Translations under genes and position numbers: made by a program
From: Pelomonas sp. KK5
GTDB lineage: Bacteria > Pseudomonadota > Gammaproteobacteria > Burkholderiales > Burkholderiaceae_C
Length of the DNA: 36,959 nt
Assembly (NCBI RefSeq): GCF_001984095.1
Contig: NZ_LYVQ01000035.1
Span: 1 to 36,959 of the forward strand
Reading direction: 5' to 3'
Notes under the pieces: model-generated
What the model saw: the letters and a program-made list of their open reading frames with translations, nothing else
Told to the model about the DNA's origin: nothing
The model's database searches: none
In this document: piece by piece, positions 16,763-25,389 of the stretch
How positions within the stretch are numbered: position 1 is the stretch's first letter
Layout: every line of letters begins with the position of its first letter

Positions 16763-16948
16763 GCGCCCCGGCGGGCTCAATGCGTCGAAGTAAGCCGTTA
16801 TTCCAGCGGTTTTCTACGCATCGAGGCCTAAAGTCTGGTGCTAGGGCGTCGATATCAGGCTCATGACCAGCCGGGTGCGTTGTGCGCCCGAGCCGTTGAC
16901 GCCGTCAGGAAGGGGACCTGATCAACGGAATCCTTGCGGAGGTTTGCC

Positions 16949-17317
16949 ATGATTCCTGCCGTATCCAGTACCAGCGCTGCCGCGTCCAGCACGGCCGCCG
17001 CGCGCCAATCCGCCGAGGAAGCTACGCCCGCCGTCCGTTCGACCGAGACCGGCGGCGAAGCCGCGGCCGTCGTGATCACGATCTCCCAGGAGGGTGCCCA
17101 GCAGGCCGCCGCGCCTTCTCCTGCCGGTGTCGAGCAGCAGGTCGCGGCGGCCAAGCCCGACTGGACTTTCCAGGCCGCCGACGGCAACAAGGACGGCAAG
17201 GTCACCGTGTTCGAGCAGCAGGTCTACGATTTCCGCCACTACCCGTCTTCGGCAGAAAAGGCCGAAGCCTACAAGACGAGCAGCGAATCCAAGCCGGACG
17301 CGTCGCTGTCGGCCTGA
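16949..17317 (+). CDS. Small protein with a single canonical EF-hand loop
   Basis: I do not recognise this 122-residue protein as a named family. Residues 78-89 form a textbook 12-residue calcium-binding loop (DGNKDGKVTVFE) with D1, N3, D5, T9 and E12 in the ligand positions. The first 70 residues are Ala/Ser/Thr-rich and probably disordered, and the tail after the loop is polar. There is no convincing signal peptide or membrane helix. The start is ATG 16949, with GGAGG 7 nt upstream, a strong initiation site that supports a real gene. It stands alone after the tRNA terminator and is convergent with the AraC-type regulator, the stop codons being directly adjacent. A calcium-responsive role is inferred only. 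Confidence 0.7.
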   Translation: MIPAVSSTSAAASSTAAARQSAEEATPAVRSTETGGEAAAVVITISQEGAQQAAAPSPAGVEQQVAAAKPDWTFQAADGNKDGKVTVFEQQVYDFRHYPSSAEKAEAYKTSSESKPDASLSA

Positions 17318-18436
17318 TCAGCCTCGTTCGATCACCGCCACTGCCTGCGGCGCCGCATTCTGGCGCCGCCATGCCGCCGGGCTCATCCCGGTCCAGCGCT
17401 CGAAGGCCCGCACGAAGCTGCGCTGATCGCTGAACTGCAGCGTCTCGGCGATGGTGCTGGTGGAGGCGCCGGCCAGCAGCAGCTTCTCGGCGCGCTGGCG
17501 CCCCAACTGTTCGTACAGGTCCGAGTAGCGGATGCCCTCTCGCGCGAGCGCGCGATGCAGCGAACGCAGGCTCAGCCCCATGCTGGAGGCCACCGCCGGC
17601 AGCGGCAGCAGGCGCCCATCGGCGCCGAACAGGCGCTGGCGCAGCGAGGCGCCCGTGCTTTCGCGCTCCGCCCAGCGCGCCGCCAGCTCGCGCTCGCAGG
17701 CCTCGCGGGCCACTTCCGCGCTGACCGCGTTGTGGAACATCAGCCGCAGGGAGAGGGCGCGCGCGTCGAACACCAGGCGGCTGCGATCGGCGCCGAAGAC
17801 CACCGTCGTCTCGAACAGGGCCGCCAGGCTGCTGGCCAGCGCCGGTGCCTCGAAGGCCAGTTCCACCCGCTTGAGCAGGCGCGAGACCGGCAGCGGCGCC
17901 AGGATCTGGCGCAGGCTGTTCAGCGCCGTGGCCATGTGGTCGATGGCGAGGAAGGGGGCCAGCTCGGGGTCGTCGAACAGCAGGTGGGCGGTCATCGAGG
18001 CCTCGTCGCCGTCGGCCTCCGTGCGGAACTGCAGCATCGAGCCGGCGACCAGCTGGTAGCGCATGCCGAAGGTCAGCGCCTCGCCGACCGTGGCGTGGCT
18101 CATCATGCCCAGGCCCAGCGCCCCGAGATGGGGCAGCGACTTGCGCGCGCCGGACAGCACCGCCAGCTCCAGCCCCTCGTGATGACGCAGCGCGAGCTGC
18201 AGGCCCTCGCGCGCCTCGACATAGCTGCAATAGGGCTGCGTGCTCGTCGCGGCGCCGCTGAAGCTCGGGAAGAAGAGCTGCCGCTCCTGCCAGTCCTGCT
18301 CCAGCGCGAGGGCCAGCACGCCGCTGAACGGGAGCACCGGGAAGACCGCATCGTGGATCGTCGGCGTACGCGTCGACCCGCCAGGGAGAAACCCTGGGTG
18401 GCATTGGATGTCATGGCCACTGTCAGCGCCGGTCAT
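17318..18436 (-). CDS. AraC-family regulator of the alkylsulfatase/alkanol operon
   Basis: This 372-residue transcription factor has an N-terminal effector domain of the arabinose-binding-like type (PF12625-like; LPHLGALGLGMMSHATVGEALTFGMRY) and a C-terminal AraC double helix-turn-helix. The first helix-turn-helix lies around AVASSMGLSLRSLHRALAREG and the second around STIAETLQFSDQRSFVRAFERWTG. It is divergent from the four-gene aldehyde dehydrogenase-to-sulfatase operon and is its probable activator, perhaps responding to an alkyl sulfate, alcohol or fatty acid; this is inferred from position. A -10-like GATAAT ends 5 bases before its ATG, so the mRNA may be leaderless. Pseudomonas SdsA1 is instead paired with a LysR-type regulator (SdsB), so the control here would differ. 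Confidence 0.88.
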   Translation of the reverse strand: MTGADSGHDIQCHPGFLPGGSTRTPTIHDAVFPVLPFSGVLALALEQDWQERQLFFPSFSGAATSTQPYCSYVEAREGLQLALRHHEGLELAVLSGARKSLPHLGALGLGMMSHATVGEALTFGMRYQLVAGSMLQFRTEADGDEASMTAHLLFDDPELAPFLAIDHMATALNSLRQILAPLPVSRLLKRVELAFEAPALASSLAALFETTVVFGADRSRLVFDARALSLRLMFHNAVSAEVAREACERELAARWAERESTGASLRQRLFGADGRLLPLPAVASSMGLSLRSLHRALAREGIRYSDLYEQLGRQRAEKLLLAGASTSTIAETLQFSDQRSFVRAFERWTGMSPAAWRRQNAAPQAVAVIERG

Positions 18437-18539
18437 AGCCGATTATCGTGCACGCGCGCACCATTTGAGGCTGCAACGATGCCCGTGAACACCCGGATCA
18501 CGGGTGCCGGAGACAGCCCTCAAACCAGGAGACACGGAC
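18437..18539. promoter_or_regulatory. Divergent intergenic region with nested dyads (candidate AraC operator)
   Basis: The 103-bp gap holds GATAAT on the minus strand (18442-18447). An outer inverted pair is TTTGAGG (18464-18470) and CCTCAAA (18518-18524). Two inner dyads share a right arm: CCCGTG/CACGGG (18482-18487 with 18499-18504) and CACCCG/CGGGTG (18490-18495 with 18501-18506). These are candidate operator or mRNA hairpin elements for the sulfatase operon. Confidence 0.35.
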
Positions 18540-19958
18540 GTGAATGCCCTGACCCCCGACGCCGCGGCAGCGACCCTGCTGGCGGCCCAGCGCGCCGCCC
18601 ACGCCACGGACCCGACGCCGACCCACGCGGTGCGCATCGACCGGCTGGACCGCCTCGCGCGGCTGCTGGAAGAGAACGCTCAAGCCTTCGTCCAGGCGAT
18701 CACGCAGGACTTCGGCCACCGCTCGGCCCACGAGACCCTGCTGGCCGAAGTCGGCATCCTGGGCACCTCCATCGTCGGCACCAAGCGCCACCTGAAGGGC
18801 TGGATGAAGACGCGCCGGGTCGCCACCTCGCTGGCCTACATGCCCGGCCGCAACCGGCTGATCCGCCAGCCGCTGGGCGTGGTCGGCGTCGTCGCGCCCT
18901 GGAACTATCCGCTGCAGCTGAGCCTGGGCCCCGCCATCGGCGCGATCGCCGCCGGCAACCGCGTGCTGATCAAGCCCTCCGAGCTGACCCCGGCCTTCTC
19001 CGCGCTGCTGGAGAAGCTGGTCGGCCAGTATTTCAAGCCCGAGGAGATGGCCGTGGTCTGCGGGGACGCGCAGGTCGGCGCCGCCTTCTGCGCACTGCCC
19101 TTCGACCACCTGGTGTTCACCGGCTCCACCGCGGTGGGCCGCAAGGTGGCCGCCGCCGCCGCGCCGAACCTGACGCCGCTGACGCTGGAGCTCGGCGGCA
19201 AGTCACCCTGCATCATCGACAGCAGCGCGGACCTGAAGGTGGCCGCCCCGCGCATCGCCTTCGGCAAGCTGCTGAACGCGGGCCAGACCTGCATCGCGCC
19301 GGACTACCTGCTGGTGCCGCCAGGCCAGGGCAGGGCGGTGGCCGAGGCGCTGAAGGCCGAGGTCGCGCGCATGTACCCGACGATCGAGGGCAACCCCGAC
19401 TACACCTCGATCATCTCGCCACGCCACCGCGCCCGCCTGCAGCAGCTGCTGGACGACGCGCAGTCTCAGGGCGCCACCATCGTGCCGCTCAGCGATGACC
19501 TGACCCCGCAGGGCTCGCGCAAGTTCACGCCGGTGGCGGTGCTGAATCCCACCCCCTCGATGCAGATCATGCAGGAGGAGATCTTCGGCCCGCTGCTGCC
19601 CATCGTCGAGGTGGCCGACACGGCTGCCGCCATCGCCAAGGTCAACGCCGGCGACCGCCCGCTGGCCCTGTACTGGTTCGGCAGCGACGGCGCCGCGCGC
19701 GAGCAGGTGCTGCGCGAGACCATCGCCGGCGGCGTGACGATCAACGACTGCCTCTGGCACATCGGCCAGGAGGCGCAGCCCTTCGGCGGCGTCGGCGCCA
19801 GCGGCATGGGCGCCTACCACGGCGAGCACGGCTTCCGCAGCTTCAGCAAGGAGAAGCCGGTGTTCATCCAGGCGCGGCTGAACGGCATCCCGCTGCTGCA
19901 CCCGCCCTATGGCAAGACCTTCGCCTTCATGCTGAAGGTGCTCAAGCTGATCGCCTGA
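18540..19958 (+). CDS. Fatty/coniferyl-aldehyde dehydrogenase family protein
   Basis: This NAD(P)-dependent aldehyde dehydrogenase of 472 residues most resembles the CalB/fatty-aldehyde branch. The cofactor motif is [12 protein letters not shown]. The general base is E217 in [10 protein letters not shown], and the nucleophile is C251 in [11 protein letters not shown]. The short C-terminus ([18 protein letters not shown]) is hydrophobic, as in enzymes working on long-chain aldehydes. The start is GTG 18540, with AGGAG about 8 nt upstream; an in-frame GTG at 18504 lies within the dyads and has no such site. It is the first gene of the operon and would turn the fatty aldehyde made by the next gene's product into a fatty acid, the role AlkH plays in Pseudomonas alkane degradation. 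Confidence 0.88.
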   Translation: MNALTPDAAAATLLAAQRAAHATDPTPTHAVRIDRLDRLARLLEENAQAFVQAITQDFGHRSAHETLLAEVGILGTSIVGTKRHLKGWMKTRRVATSLAYMPGRNRLIRQPLGVVGVVAPWNYPLQLSLGPAIGAIAAGNRVLIKPSELTPAFSALLEKLVGQYFKPEEMAVVCGDAQVGAAFCALPFDHLVFTGSTAVGRKVAAAAAPNLTPLTLELGGKSPCIIDSSADLKVAAPRIAFGKLLNAGQTCIAPDYLLVPPGQGRAVAEALKAEVARMYPTIEGNPDYTSIISPRHRARLQQLLDDAQSQGATIVPLSDDLTPQGSRKFTPVAVLNPTPSMQIMQEEIFGPLLPIVEVADTAAAIAKVNAGDRPLALYWFGSDGAAREQVLRETIAGGVTINDCLWHIGQEAQPFGGVGASGMGAYHGEHGFRSFSKEKPVFIQARLNGIPLLHPPYGKTFAFMLKVLKLIA

Positions 19959-19975
19959 ACAAGGAAGAGAACGAT

Positions 19976-21598
19976 ATGAACGAATTCGACTACGTCATCG
20001 TCGGCGGCGGCTCGGCCGGCTGCGTCATCGCTTCGCGCCTGAGCGAGGACCCGGCGGTCAGCGTCTGCCTGCTGGAGGCCGGTGGCCCGGACACCAGCGT
20101 GTTCATCCATGCGCCGGCCGGCGTGGTGGCGATGATGCCCACCAAGCTCAACAACTACGGCTACAAGACCGTGCCGCAGCCGGGCCTGAACGGCCGCCTG
20201 GGCTACCAGCCCCGCGGCAAGACGCTGGGCGGCTCCAGCTCGATCAACGCGATGCTCTACGTGCGCGGCAACAGGTGGGACTACGACCACTGGGCCTCGC
20301 TCGGCAACGAGGGCTGGTCCTACGACGAGGTGCTGCCCTTCTTCCGCCAGGCCGAGAACAACGAGCAGTTCCGCAACGAGTTCCACGGCCAGGGCGGCCC
20401 GCTGAACGTCACCTACCAGAACTACCACAGCGCGCTGAACGACACCTTCCTCGAGGCGGCCGTGGCCAGCGGCATCCCGCTGAACCCCGACTACAACGGC
20501 GCCGAGCAGCACGGCGCCTTCATGTACCAGGTCACGCACAAGAACGGCGAGCGCTGCAGCGCCGCCAAGGGCTACCTGACGCCCAATCTCTCGCGCTCCA
20601 ACCTGAAGGTGATCACCCGCGCGGTCAGCCAGCGCGTGCTGTTCGAGGGCCGGCGCGCCGTGGGCATCGAATACACGCAGGGTGGCGCGAAACAGCAGGT
20701 GAAGGCGCGCCGCGAGGTGGTGTTGTCGGCCGGCGCCTTCGGCTCCCCGCAGCTGATGATGCTGTCGGGCCTGGGCGCGGGCGCCGAGCTGCAGATGCTG
20801 GGCATCAAGCCGGTGGCCGAGATTCCCGGCGTCGGCAAGAACCTGCAGGACCACATCGACTATGTGCAGACCTGGAAGGTCGCGAGCAGCACCGAGTCCT
20901 TCGGCGTCTCGCTGCGCGCCGGCCCGAAGATCCTGAAGGCCATTCCCGAGTGGAAGAACGAGCGCACCGGCCTGCTGACCACCTGCTACGCCGGCGCCGG
21001 TGCCTTCGTCAGCTCGGCGCCCGCGGTGAAGGTGCCCGACCTGCAGCTGATCTTCGTGATCGCCATCGTCGACGATCACGCCCGCAAGATGCACCTGGGC
21101 CACGGCATCTCCTGCCATGTGGACATCATGCGGCCCCACAGCCGCGGCACCGTGGGCCTGGCCAGCACCGACGCCAACGACGCGCCGGTGATCGACCCGC
21201 GCTTCCTCAGCGACGATCGCGACACCGAGCTGCTGGTGCGCGGCGCGCAGATCCAGCAGCGCATCATGGAATCGAAGGCCTTCGACGGCGTGCGCGGCAA
21301 GCAGCTCTACCCGACCCGCATCGACGACACCCGGGGCCTCGAAGCCGATATCCGCGCCCGTGCCGACACGCAATACCACCCGGTGGGGACTTGCAAGATG
21401 GGCCCGGCCAGCGACACGATGGCCGTGGTCGATGCGCGCCTGCGCGTGCGCGGCGTCGAGGGCCTGCGCGTCTGCGATGCGTCCATCTTCCCGACCCTGA
21501 TCGGCGGCAACACCAACGCGCCCACGATCATGATCGGCGAGAAGGCCGCGAAGATGATCCGCGAGGACGCGCGCGCCAAGGCGCTGGCCACGGCCTGA
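19976..21598 (+). CDS. GMC-family alcohol dehydrogenase (AlkJ/choline dehydrogenase-like)
   Basis: This 540-residue flavoprotein oxidises an alcohol to an aldehyde. It has the FAD-binding start [20 protein letters not shown], the GMC signature [18 protein letters not shown], and the catalytic pair H468 ([10 protein letters not shown]) and N514 in [16 protein letters not shown]. The family passes electrons to quinone in AlkJ and choline dehydrogenase. With the sulfatase in the same operon, the likely substrate is a medium- or long-chain primary alcohol such as dodecanol; this is inferred. It begins 17 bp after the aldehyde dehydrogenase, with AAGGAAGAG in front of the ATG. Confidence 0.9.
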   Translation: MNEFDYVIVGGGSAGCVIASRLSEDPAVSVCLLEAGGPDTSVFIHAPAGVVAMMPTKLNNYGYKTVPQPGLNGRLGYQPRGKTLGGSSSINAMLYVRGNRWDYDHWASLGNEGWSYDEVLPFFRQAENNEQFRNEFHGQGGPLNVTYQNYHSALNDTFLEAAVASGIPLNPDYNGAEQHGAFMYQVTHKNGERCSAAKGYLTPNLSRSNLKVITRAVSQRVLFEGRRAVGIEYTQGGAKQQVKARREVVLSAGAFGSPQLMMLSGLGAGAELQMLGIKPVAEIPGVGKNLQDHIDYVQTWKVASSTESFGVSLRAGPKILKAIPEWKNERTGLLTTCYAGAGAFVSSAPAVKVPDLQLIFVIAIVDDHARKMHLGHGISCHVDIMRPHSRGTVGLASTDANDAPVIDPRFLSDDRDTELLVRGAQIQQRIMESKAFDGVRGKQLYPTRIDDTRGLEADIRARADTQYHPVGTCKMGPASDTMAVVDARLRVRGVEGLRVCDASIFPTLIGGNTNAPTIMIGEKAAKMIREDARAKALATA

Positions 21599-21624
21599 TC
21601 CGAGAAACAACCAGGAGACATCCC

Positions 21625-23259
21625 ATGCTGGGTCTGATGCAGCAGCACGAGCTGAACATCTCGCGCATCATCGAGTTCGCGGCGCAATGCCATGGCGACG
21701 GAGAAATCGTCAGCCGCCGCGTCGAGGGCGACATCCATCGCACCACCTACCGCGAGGTCGCTGCCCGCGCCCGCAAGATCGCCAATGCGCTCGACGCGAT
21801 GCAGGTGGAGCAGGGCCAGCGCGTGGCCACGCTCGCCTGGAACGGCTACCGCCACATGGAGCTGTACTTCGGCATTTCGTCCTCCGGCCGGGTGCTGCAC
21901 ACGCTGAACCCGCGCCTGCATCCCGAGCAGCTCGCCTGGATCATCAACCACGCGGAAGACACGGTGCTGTGCTTCGACACCAGCTTCCTGCCGCTGATCC
22001 AGGCCGTGCACTCGCGCTGCCCGACGGTGAAGCACTGGATCGCGATGTGCGACGGCGCCGCGCTGCCGAAGGAGAGCGGCATCCCCGGCCTGATCGCCTA
22101 CGAAGACTGGATCGCCGGCCAGCCCGATACCTACGACTGGCCCGTCGTCGACGAGAACAGCGCCGCCAGCCTCTGCTACACCAGCGGCACCACCGGCAAC
22201 CCCAAGGGCGTGCTCTACAGCCACCGCTCGACGATGCTGCACAGCTACGCGGTGGTGATGCCCGACGCGATGTGCCTGTCGGCGCGTGACAGCGTGCTGC
22301 CGGTCGTGCCGATGTTCCACGTCAACGCCTGGGGCCTGCCCTACGCGGCGGCGATGACCGGCTGCAAGCTGGTCTTCCCCGGCCCGGCGATGGACGGCAA
22401 GTCGGTCTACGAGCTGATCGAGAACGAGAAGGTCACGCTGGCCGCCGGCGTGCCGACCGTCTGGCAGATGATGCTGGCGCACGTGCAGGCCAACGGCCTG
22501 CGCTTCTCGACGATGAACCGCACGGTGATCGGCGGCTCCGCCTGCCCGCCGGCGATGATCCAGGCCTTCCAGAACGACTACAAGGTCGAGGTGCTGCACG
22601 CCTGGGGCATGACCGAGCTGTCGCCGCTGGGCTCCGTCTGCACGCTGAAGAACAAGCACCTGGCCGAGTCGCCCGAGGCGCAGCTCAAGCGCCGCCAGTC
22701 GCAGGGCCGGCCGATCTTCGGCATCGAGTTGCGCATCAAGGGCCATGAGGGCCAGGTCTTGCCCTGGGACGGCCAGCAGAGCGGCGAGCTGCAGGCGCGC
22801 GGCCACTGGGTCGTCGGCGAATACTTCAAGGGCGAGGGCGGCGAGATCCTCGACGAGGGCTGGTTCCCCACCGGCGACGTGGCCATGATCGATGGCGACG
22901 GCTTCATGCTGATCACCGACCGCAGCAAGGACGTGATCAAGTCCGGCGGCGAATGGATCAGCTCAATCGAGGTGGAGAACATCGCGATGGCCCACCCGGC
23001 CGTGGCCATGGCGGCCTGCATCGGCATGCGCCACCCGAAGTGGGACGAACGGCCGGTGGTGGTCGTGGCGCTGAAGCCCAATGCCACGCTGACCCGCGAC
23101 GAGCTGCTGGCCTTCTACCAGGGCAAGACGGCCAAGTGGCAGATCCCCGATGACGTGCTGTTCGTGCCGGCGATCCCGCTGGGCGCCACCGGCAAGATGC
23201 TCAAGACCAAGCTGCGCGACCAGTTCAAGGACTACCAGCTGCCGTCCTTGAGCGCATGA
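21625..23259 (+). CDS. AlkK-like medium/long-chain acyl-CoA ligase
   Basis: This 544-residue AMP-forming ligase activates a fatty acid to its CoA thioester using ATP. Visible motifs are the P-loop [12 protein letters not shown] (from residue 185), [34 protein letters not shown] and the catalytic lysine K524 in [11 protein letters not shown]. The sequence is of the AlkK type, whose members act on medium-chain fatty acids. It would take the acid from the aldehyde dehydrogenase into beta-oxidation. The ATG at 21625 has AGGAGA upstream and lies 26 bp after the alcohol dehydrogenase stop. Confidence 0.92.
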   Translation: MLGLMQQHELNISRIIEFAAQCHGDGEIVSRRVEGDIHRTTYREVAARARKIANALDAMQVEQGQRVATLAWNGYRHMELYFGISSSGRVLHTLNPRLHPEQLAWIINHAEDTVLCFDTSFLPLIQAVHSRCPTVKHWIAMCDGAALPKESGIPGLIAYEDWIAGQPDTYDWPVVDENSAASLCYTSGTTGNPKGVLYSHRSTMLHSYAVVMPDAMCLSARDSVLPVVPMFHVNAWGLPYAAAMTGCKLVFPGPAMDGKSVYELIENEKVTLAAGVPTVWQMMLAHVQANGLRFSTMNRTVIGGSACPPAMIQAFQNDYKVEVLHAWGMTELSPLGSVCTLKNKHLAESPEAQLKRRQSQGRPIFGIELRIKGHEGQVLPWDGQQSGELQARGHWVVGEYFKGEGGEILDEGWFPTGDVAMIDGDGFMLITDRSKDVIKSGGEWISSIEVENIAMAHPAVAMAACIGMRHPKWDERPVVVVALKPNATLTRDELLAFYQGKTAKWQIPDDVLFVPAIPLGATGKMLKTKLRDQFKDYQLPSLSA

Positions 23260-23279
23260 ATTTTCCTGGAGACAAACCG

Positions 23280-25259
23280 ATGTTGATGATGAAGAACAAG
23301 ACCCTCATTGCCGTGGCCGCGCTGCTGGCGCTGGCCGGCACGGCCGGCGCGCAGGTCGCGCCCAAGGGCGCGGAAGCCGCCACCGCCAAGGCCAATGCCG
23401 ATTTCAGCGCCACGCTGCCCTGGGGCGACAAGCAAGCCTTCGAGGACGCGAAGCGCGGCTTCATCGCCGGCATCCCCGGCAATGTGATCAATGGCGCCGA
23501 CGGCAAGCCGGTCTGGAACATGGCCGCCTACGATTTCCTCAAGGGCGACGCGCCGGCCACGGTCAACCCCAGCCTGTGGCGCCAGGCCCAGCTGGATGCG
23601 ATCGCCGGCCTGTTCAAGGTGGCCGACGGCATGTACCAGCTGCGCGGGCTGGACCTGTCCAACATGACGATCATCGAAGGCAAGACCGGCCTGATCGTCA
23701 TCGACCCGCTGCTCACGGCCGACACCGCCAAGGCTGGACTGGAGCTCTACTACGCCCACCGGCCGAAGAAGCCGGTGGTGGCGGTGATCTACAGCCACGG
23801 CCATGCCGACCACTTCGGCGGCGTCAAGGGCGTGGCCAGCGACGCCGACGTCGCCGCGGGCAAGATCCGCATCTACGCGCCGGACGGCTTCATGGAAACC
23901 GCCATCGCCGAGAACATCATCGCCGGCAATGCGATGAGCCGTCGCGCCGCCTACCAGTTCGGCGCTCTGCTGCCGCCCGGCCCGATGGGCCACGTGGACA
24001 CGGGCCTGGGCAAGGCGCTGAGCCGCGGGGGCATCACGCTGATCCCGCCCACCGACGTGATCACCGCCAAGGATCCGAACCGCGTCATCGACGGCGTGCC
24101 GGTCGAGTTCATCCTGGCGCCGGGCTCCGAGGCGCCGGCCGAGATGATGATGTACTTCCCGCAGCACAAGGTGCTGGACACCGCGGAAGTGACGACCCAG
24201 CACATGCACAACGTCTACACGATCCGCGGCGCGGAGGTGCGTGATGCCAACAAGTGGTCGGGCTACATCTCCGACGTGCGCGAGCGCTATGCCGCCAAGG
24301 CTGACACGCTGATCATGTCGCACCACTGGCCCGTCTTCGGCCCGGCCGGCATCGACCACTTCCTGGTCGTCCAGCGCGACCTCTACAAGTTCATCCACGA
24401 CCAGACGGTGCGCCTGCTGAACCAGGGCTGGAAGCCGGGCGACATCGCCAACACGCTGAAGATGCCGGCCAGCCTGGACAAGGAATGGTCTACCCACGGC
24501 TACTACGGCACGCTGAGCCACAACAGCCGCGCGATCTACCAGAAGTACCTCGGCTGGTACGACGCCAACCCGGCCAACCTGAATCCGCTGCCGGACGGCG
24601 AGCAGGCGAAGAAGGCGATCGAGTACATGGGCGGCGCCGACGCCGTCATCGCCAAGGCCCGCGCCGACTTCGCCAAGGGCGAGTACCGCTGGGTGGCCAG
24701 CGTGATGAGCCAGATCGTCTCCTTCGACCCGGCCAACCAGGCTGCCCGCAGCCTCGGCGCCGACGCGCTGGAGCAGCTGGGCTACCAGGCCGAGGCCGGC
24801 ACCTGGCGCGGCGCCTACCTGACCGGCGCGCAGGAGCTGCGCAACGGCGTGCCCAAGCTGCCGCCGCTGAGCACGCTCAACGCCGACACGCTGAAGGCCG
24901 TCAACCTCGAGCTGTTCTTCGACTTCCTCGGCGTGCGCCTGAACGCCGCCAAGGCCGACGGCAAGCGCCTGGTGCTGAACTGGAATTTCACCGACTCGAA
25001 CCAGAAGTTCGTGCTGAACCTGGAGAACTCGGCGCTGACCTGGGTCGAGGGCAAGCAGGCCGCCAAGGCCGACGCCGGCCTGACGCTGACCCGCGAGGCG
25101 CTGAACAAGTTCCTGCTGGGCCAGGCCAAGCTGCCCGAGCTGATGCAGCAGGGCCTGGTGAAGGCCGAGGGCGACCCGCGCAAGTTCGGCGAGCTGTTCG
25201 CGATGTTCGACAACTTCACGCCGGACTTCGCTATCGTGGAGCCGCTGCCGAAGAAGTAA
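23280..25259 (+). CDS. Secreted SdsA-type alkylsulfatase (metallo-beta-lactamase fold)
   Basis: This enzyme hydrolyses primary alkyl sulfates such as SDS to the alcohol and sulfate. Its 659 residues match the SdsA1 length. An N-terminal signal peptide (MLMMKNK, then a hydrophobic run ending at AGA) points to the periplasm or outside. The metallo-beta-lactamase core carries SHGHADH (H173, H175, D177, H178), further zinc ligands in PGSEAPAEM and LDTAEVT, and the histidine of MSHHWPVFG. A dimerisation domain and an SCP2-like C-terminal domain (from about residue 530, NLELFFDFLGVRL) follow. I chose ATG 23280, with GGAGA upstream and the signal peptide directly after, over ATG 23256, which overlaps the ligase stop. 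It is the last gene of the operon and supplies the alcohol to the other three enzymes. Confidence 0.92.
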   Translation: MLMMKNKTLIAVAALLALAGTAGAQVAPKGAEAATAKANADFSATLPWGDKQAFEDAKRGFIAGIPGNVINGADGKPVWNMAAYDFLKGDAPATVNPSLWRQAQLDAIAGLFKVADGMYQLRGLDLSNMTIIEGKTGLIVIDPLLTADTAKAGLELYYAHRPKKPVVAVIYSHGHADHFGGVKGVASDADVAAGKIRIYAPDGFMETAIAENIIAGNAMSRRAAYQFGALLPPGPMGHVDTGLGKALSRGGITLIPPTDVITAKDPNRVIDGVPVEFILAPGSEAPAEMMMYFPQHKVLDTAEVTTQHMHNVYTIRGAEVRDANKWSGYISDVRERYAAKADTLIMSHHWPVFGPAGIDHFLVVQRDLYKFIHDQTVRLLNQGWKPGDIANTLKMPASLDKEWSTHGYYGTLSHNSRAIYQKYLGWYDANPANLNPLPDGEQAKKAIEYMGGADAVIAKARADFAKGEYRWVASVMSQIVSFDPANQAARSLGADALEQLGYQAEAGTWRGAYLTGAQELRNGVPKLPPLSTLNADTLKAVNLELFFDFLGVRLNAAKADGKRLVLNWNFTDSNQKFVLNLENSALTWVEGKQAAKADAGLTLTREALNKFLLGQAKLPELMQQGLVKAEGDPRKFGELFAMFDNFTPDFAIVEPLPKK

Positions 25260-25303
25260 CACCTAACGATCAAGCCGGACTGACCGGCATTGACTGGTAA
25301 TCA

Positions 25304-25340
25304 GGGCTGACACGCATGACGAAAGCCATGTTGTCAGCCC
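25304..25340. repeat. Inverted repeat in the leader of the first M13 peptidase gene
   Basis: GGGCTGACA (25304-25312) pairs with TGTCAGCCC (25332-25340), with an inner CATG/CATG pair and an 8-nt loop. No T run follows, so it is not a typical terminator. It could be an operator, an mRNA stem-loop, or a factor-dependent end of the sulfatase operon. The rest of the 130-bp gap shows no other clear signal. Confidence 0.45.
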
Positions 25341-25389
25341 TTCGCGCATCCACTACCCTCCTGCGCTTTCCAATCGTGGGTAGAAGTTG

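Noticed and set aside
25304..25340. Stem-loop as an intrinsic terminator of the sulfatase operon
   Set aside because: No T run follows the stem, so it is listed only as an inverted repeat.
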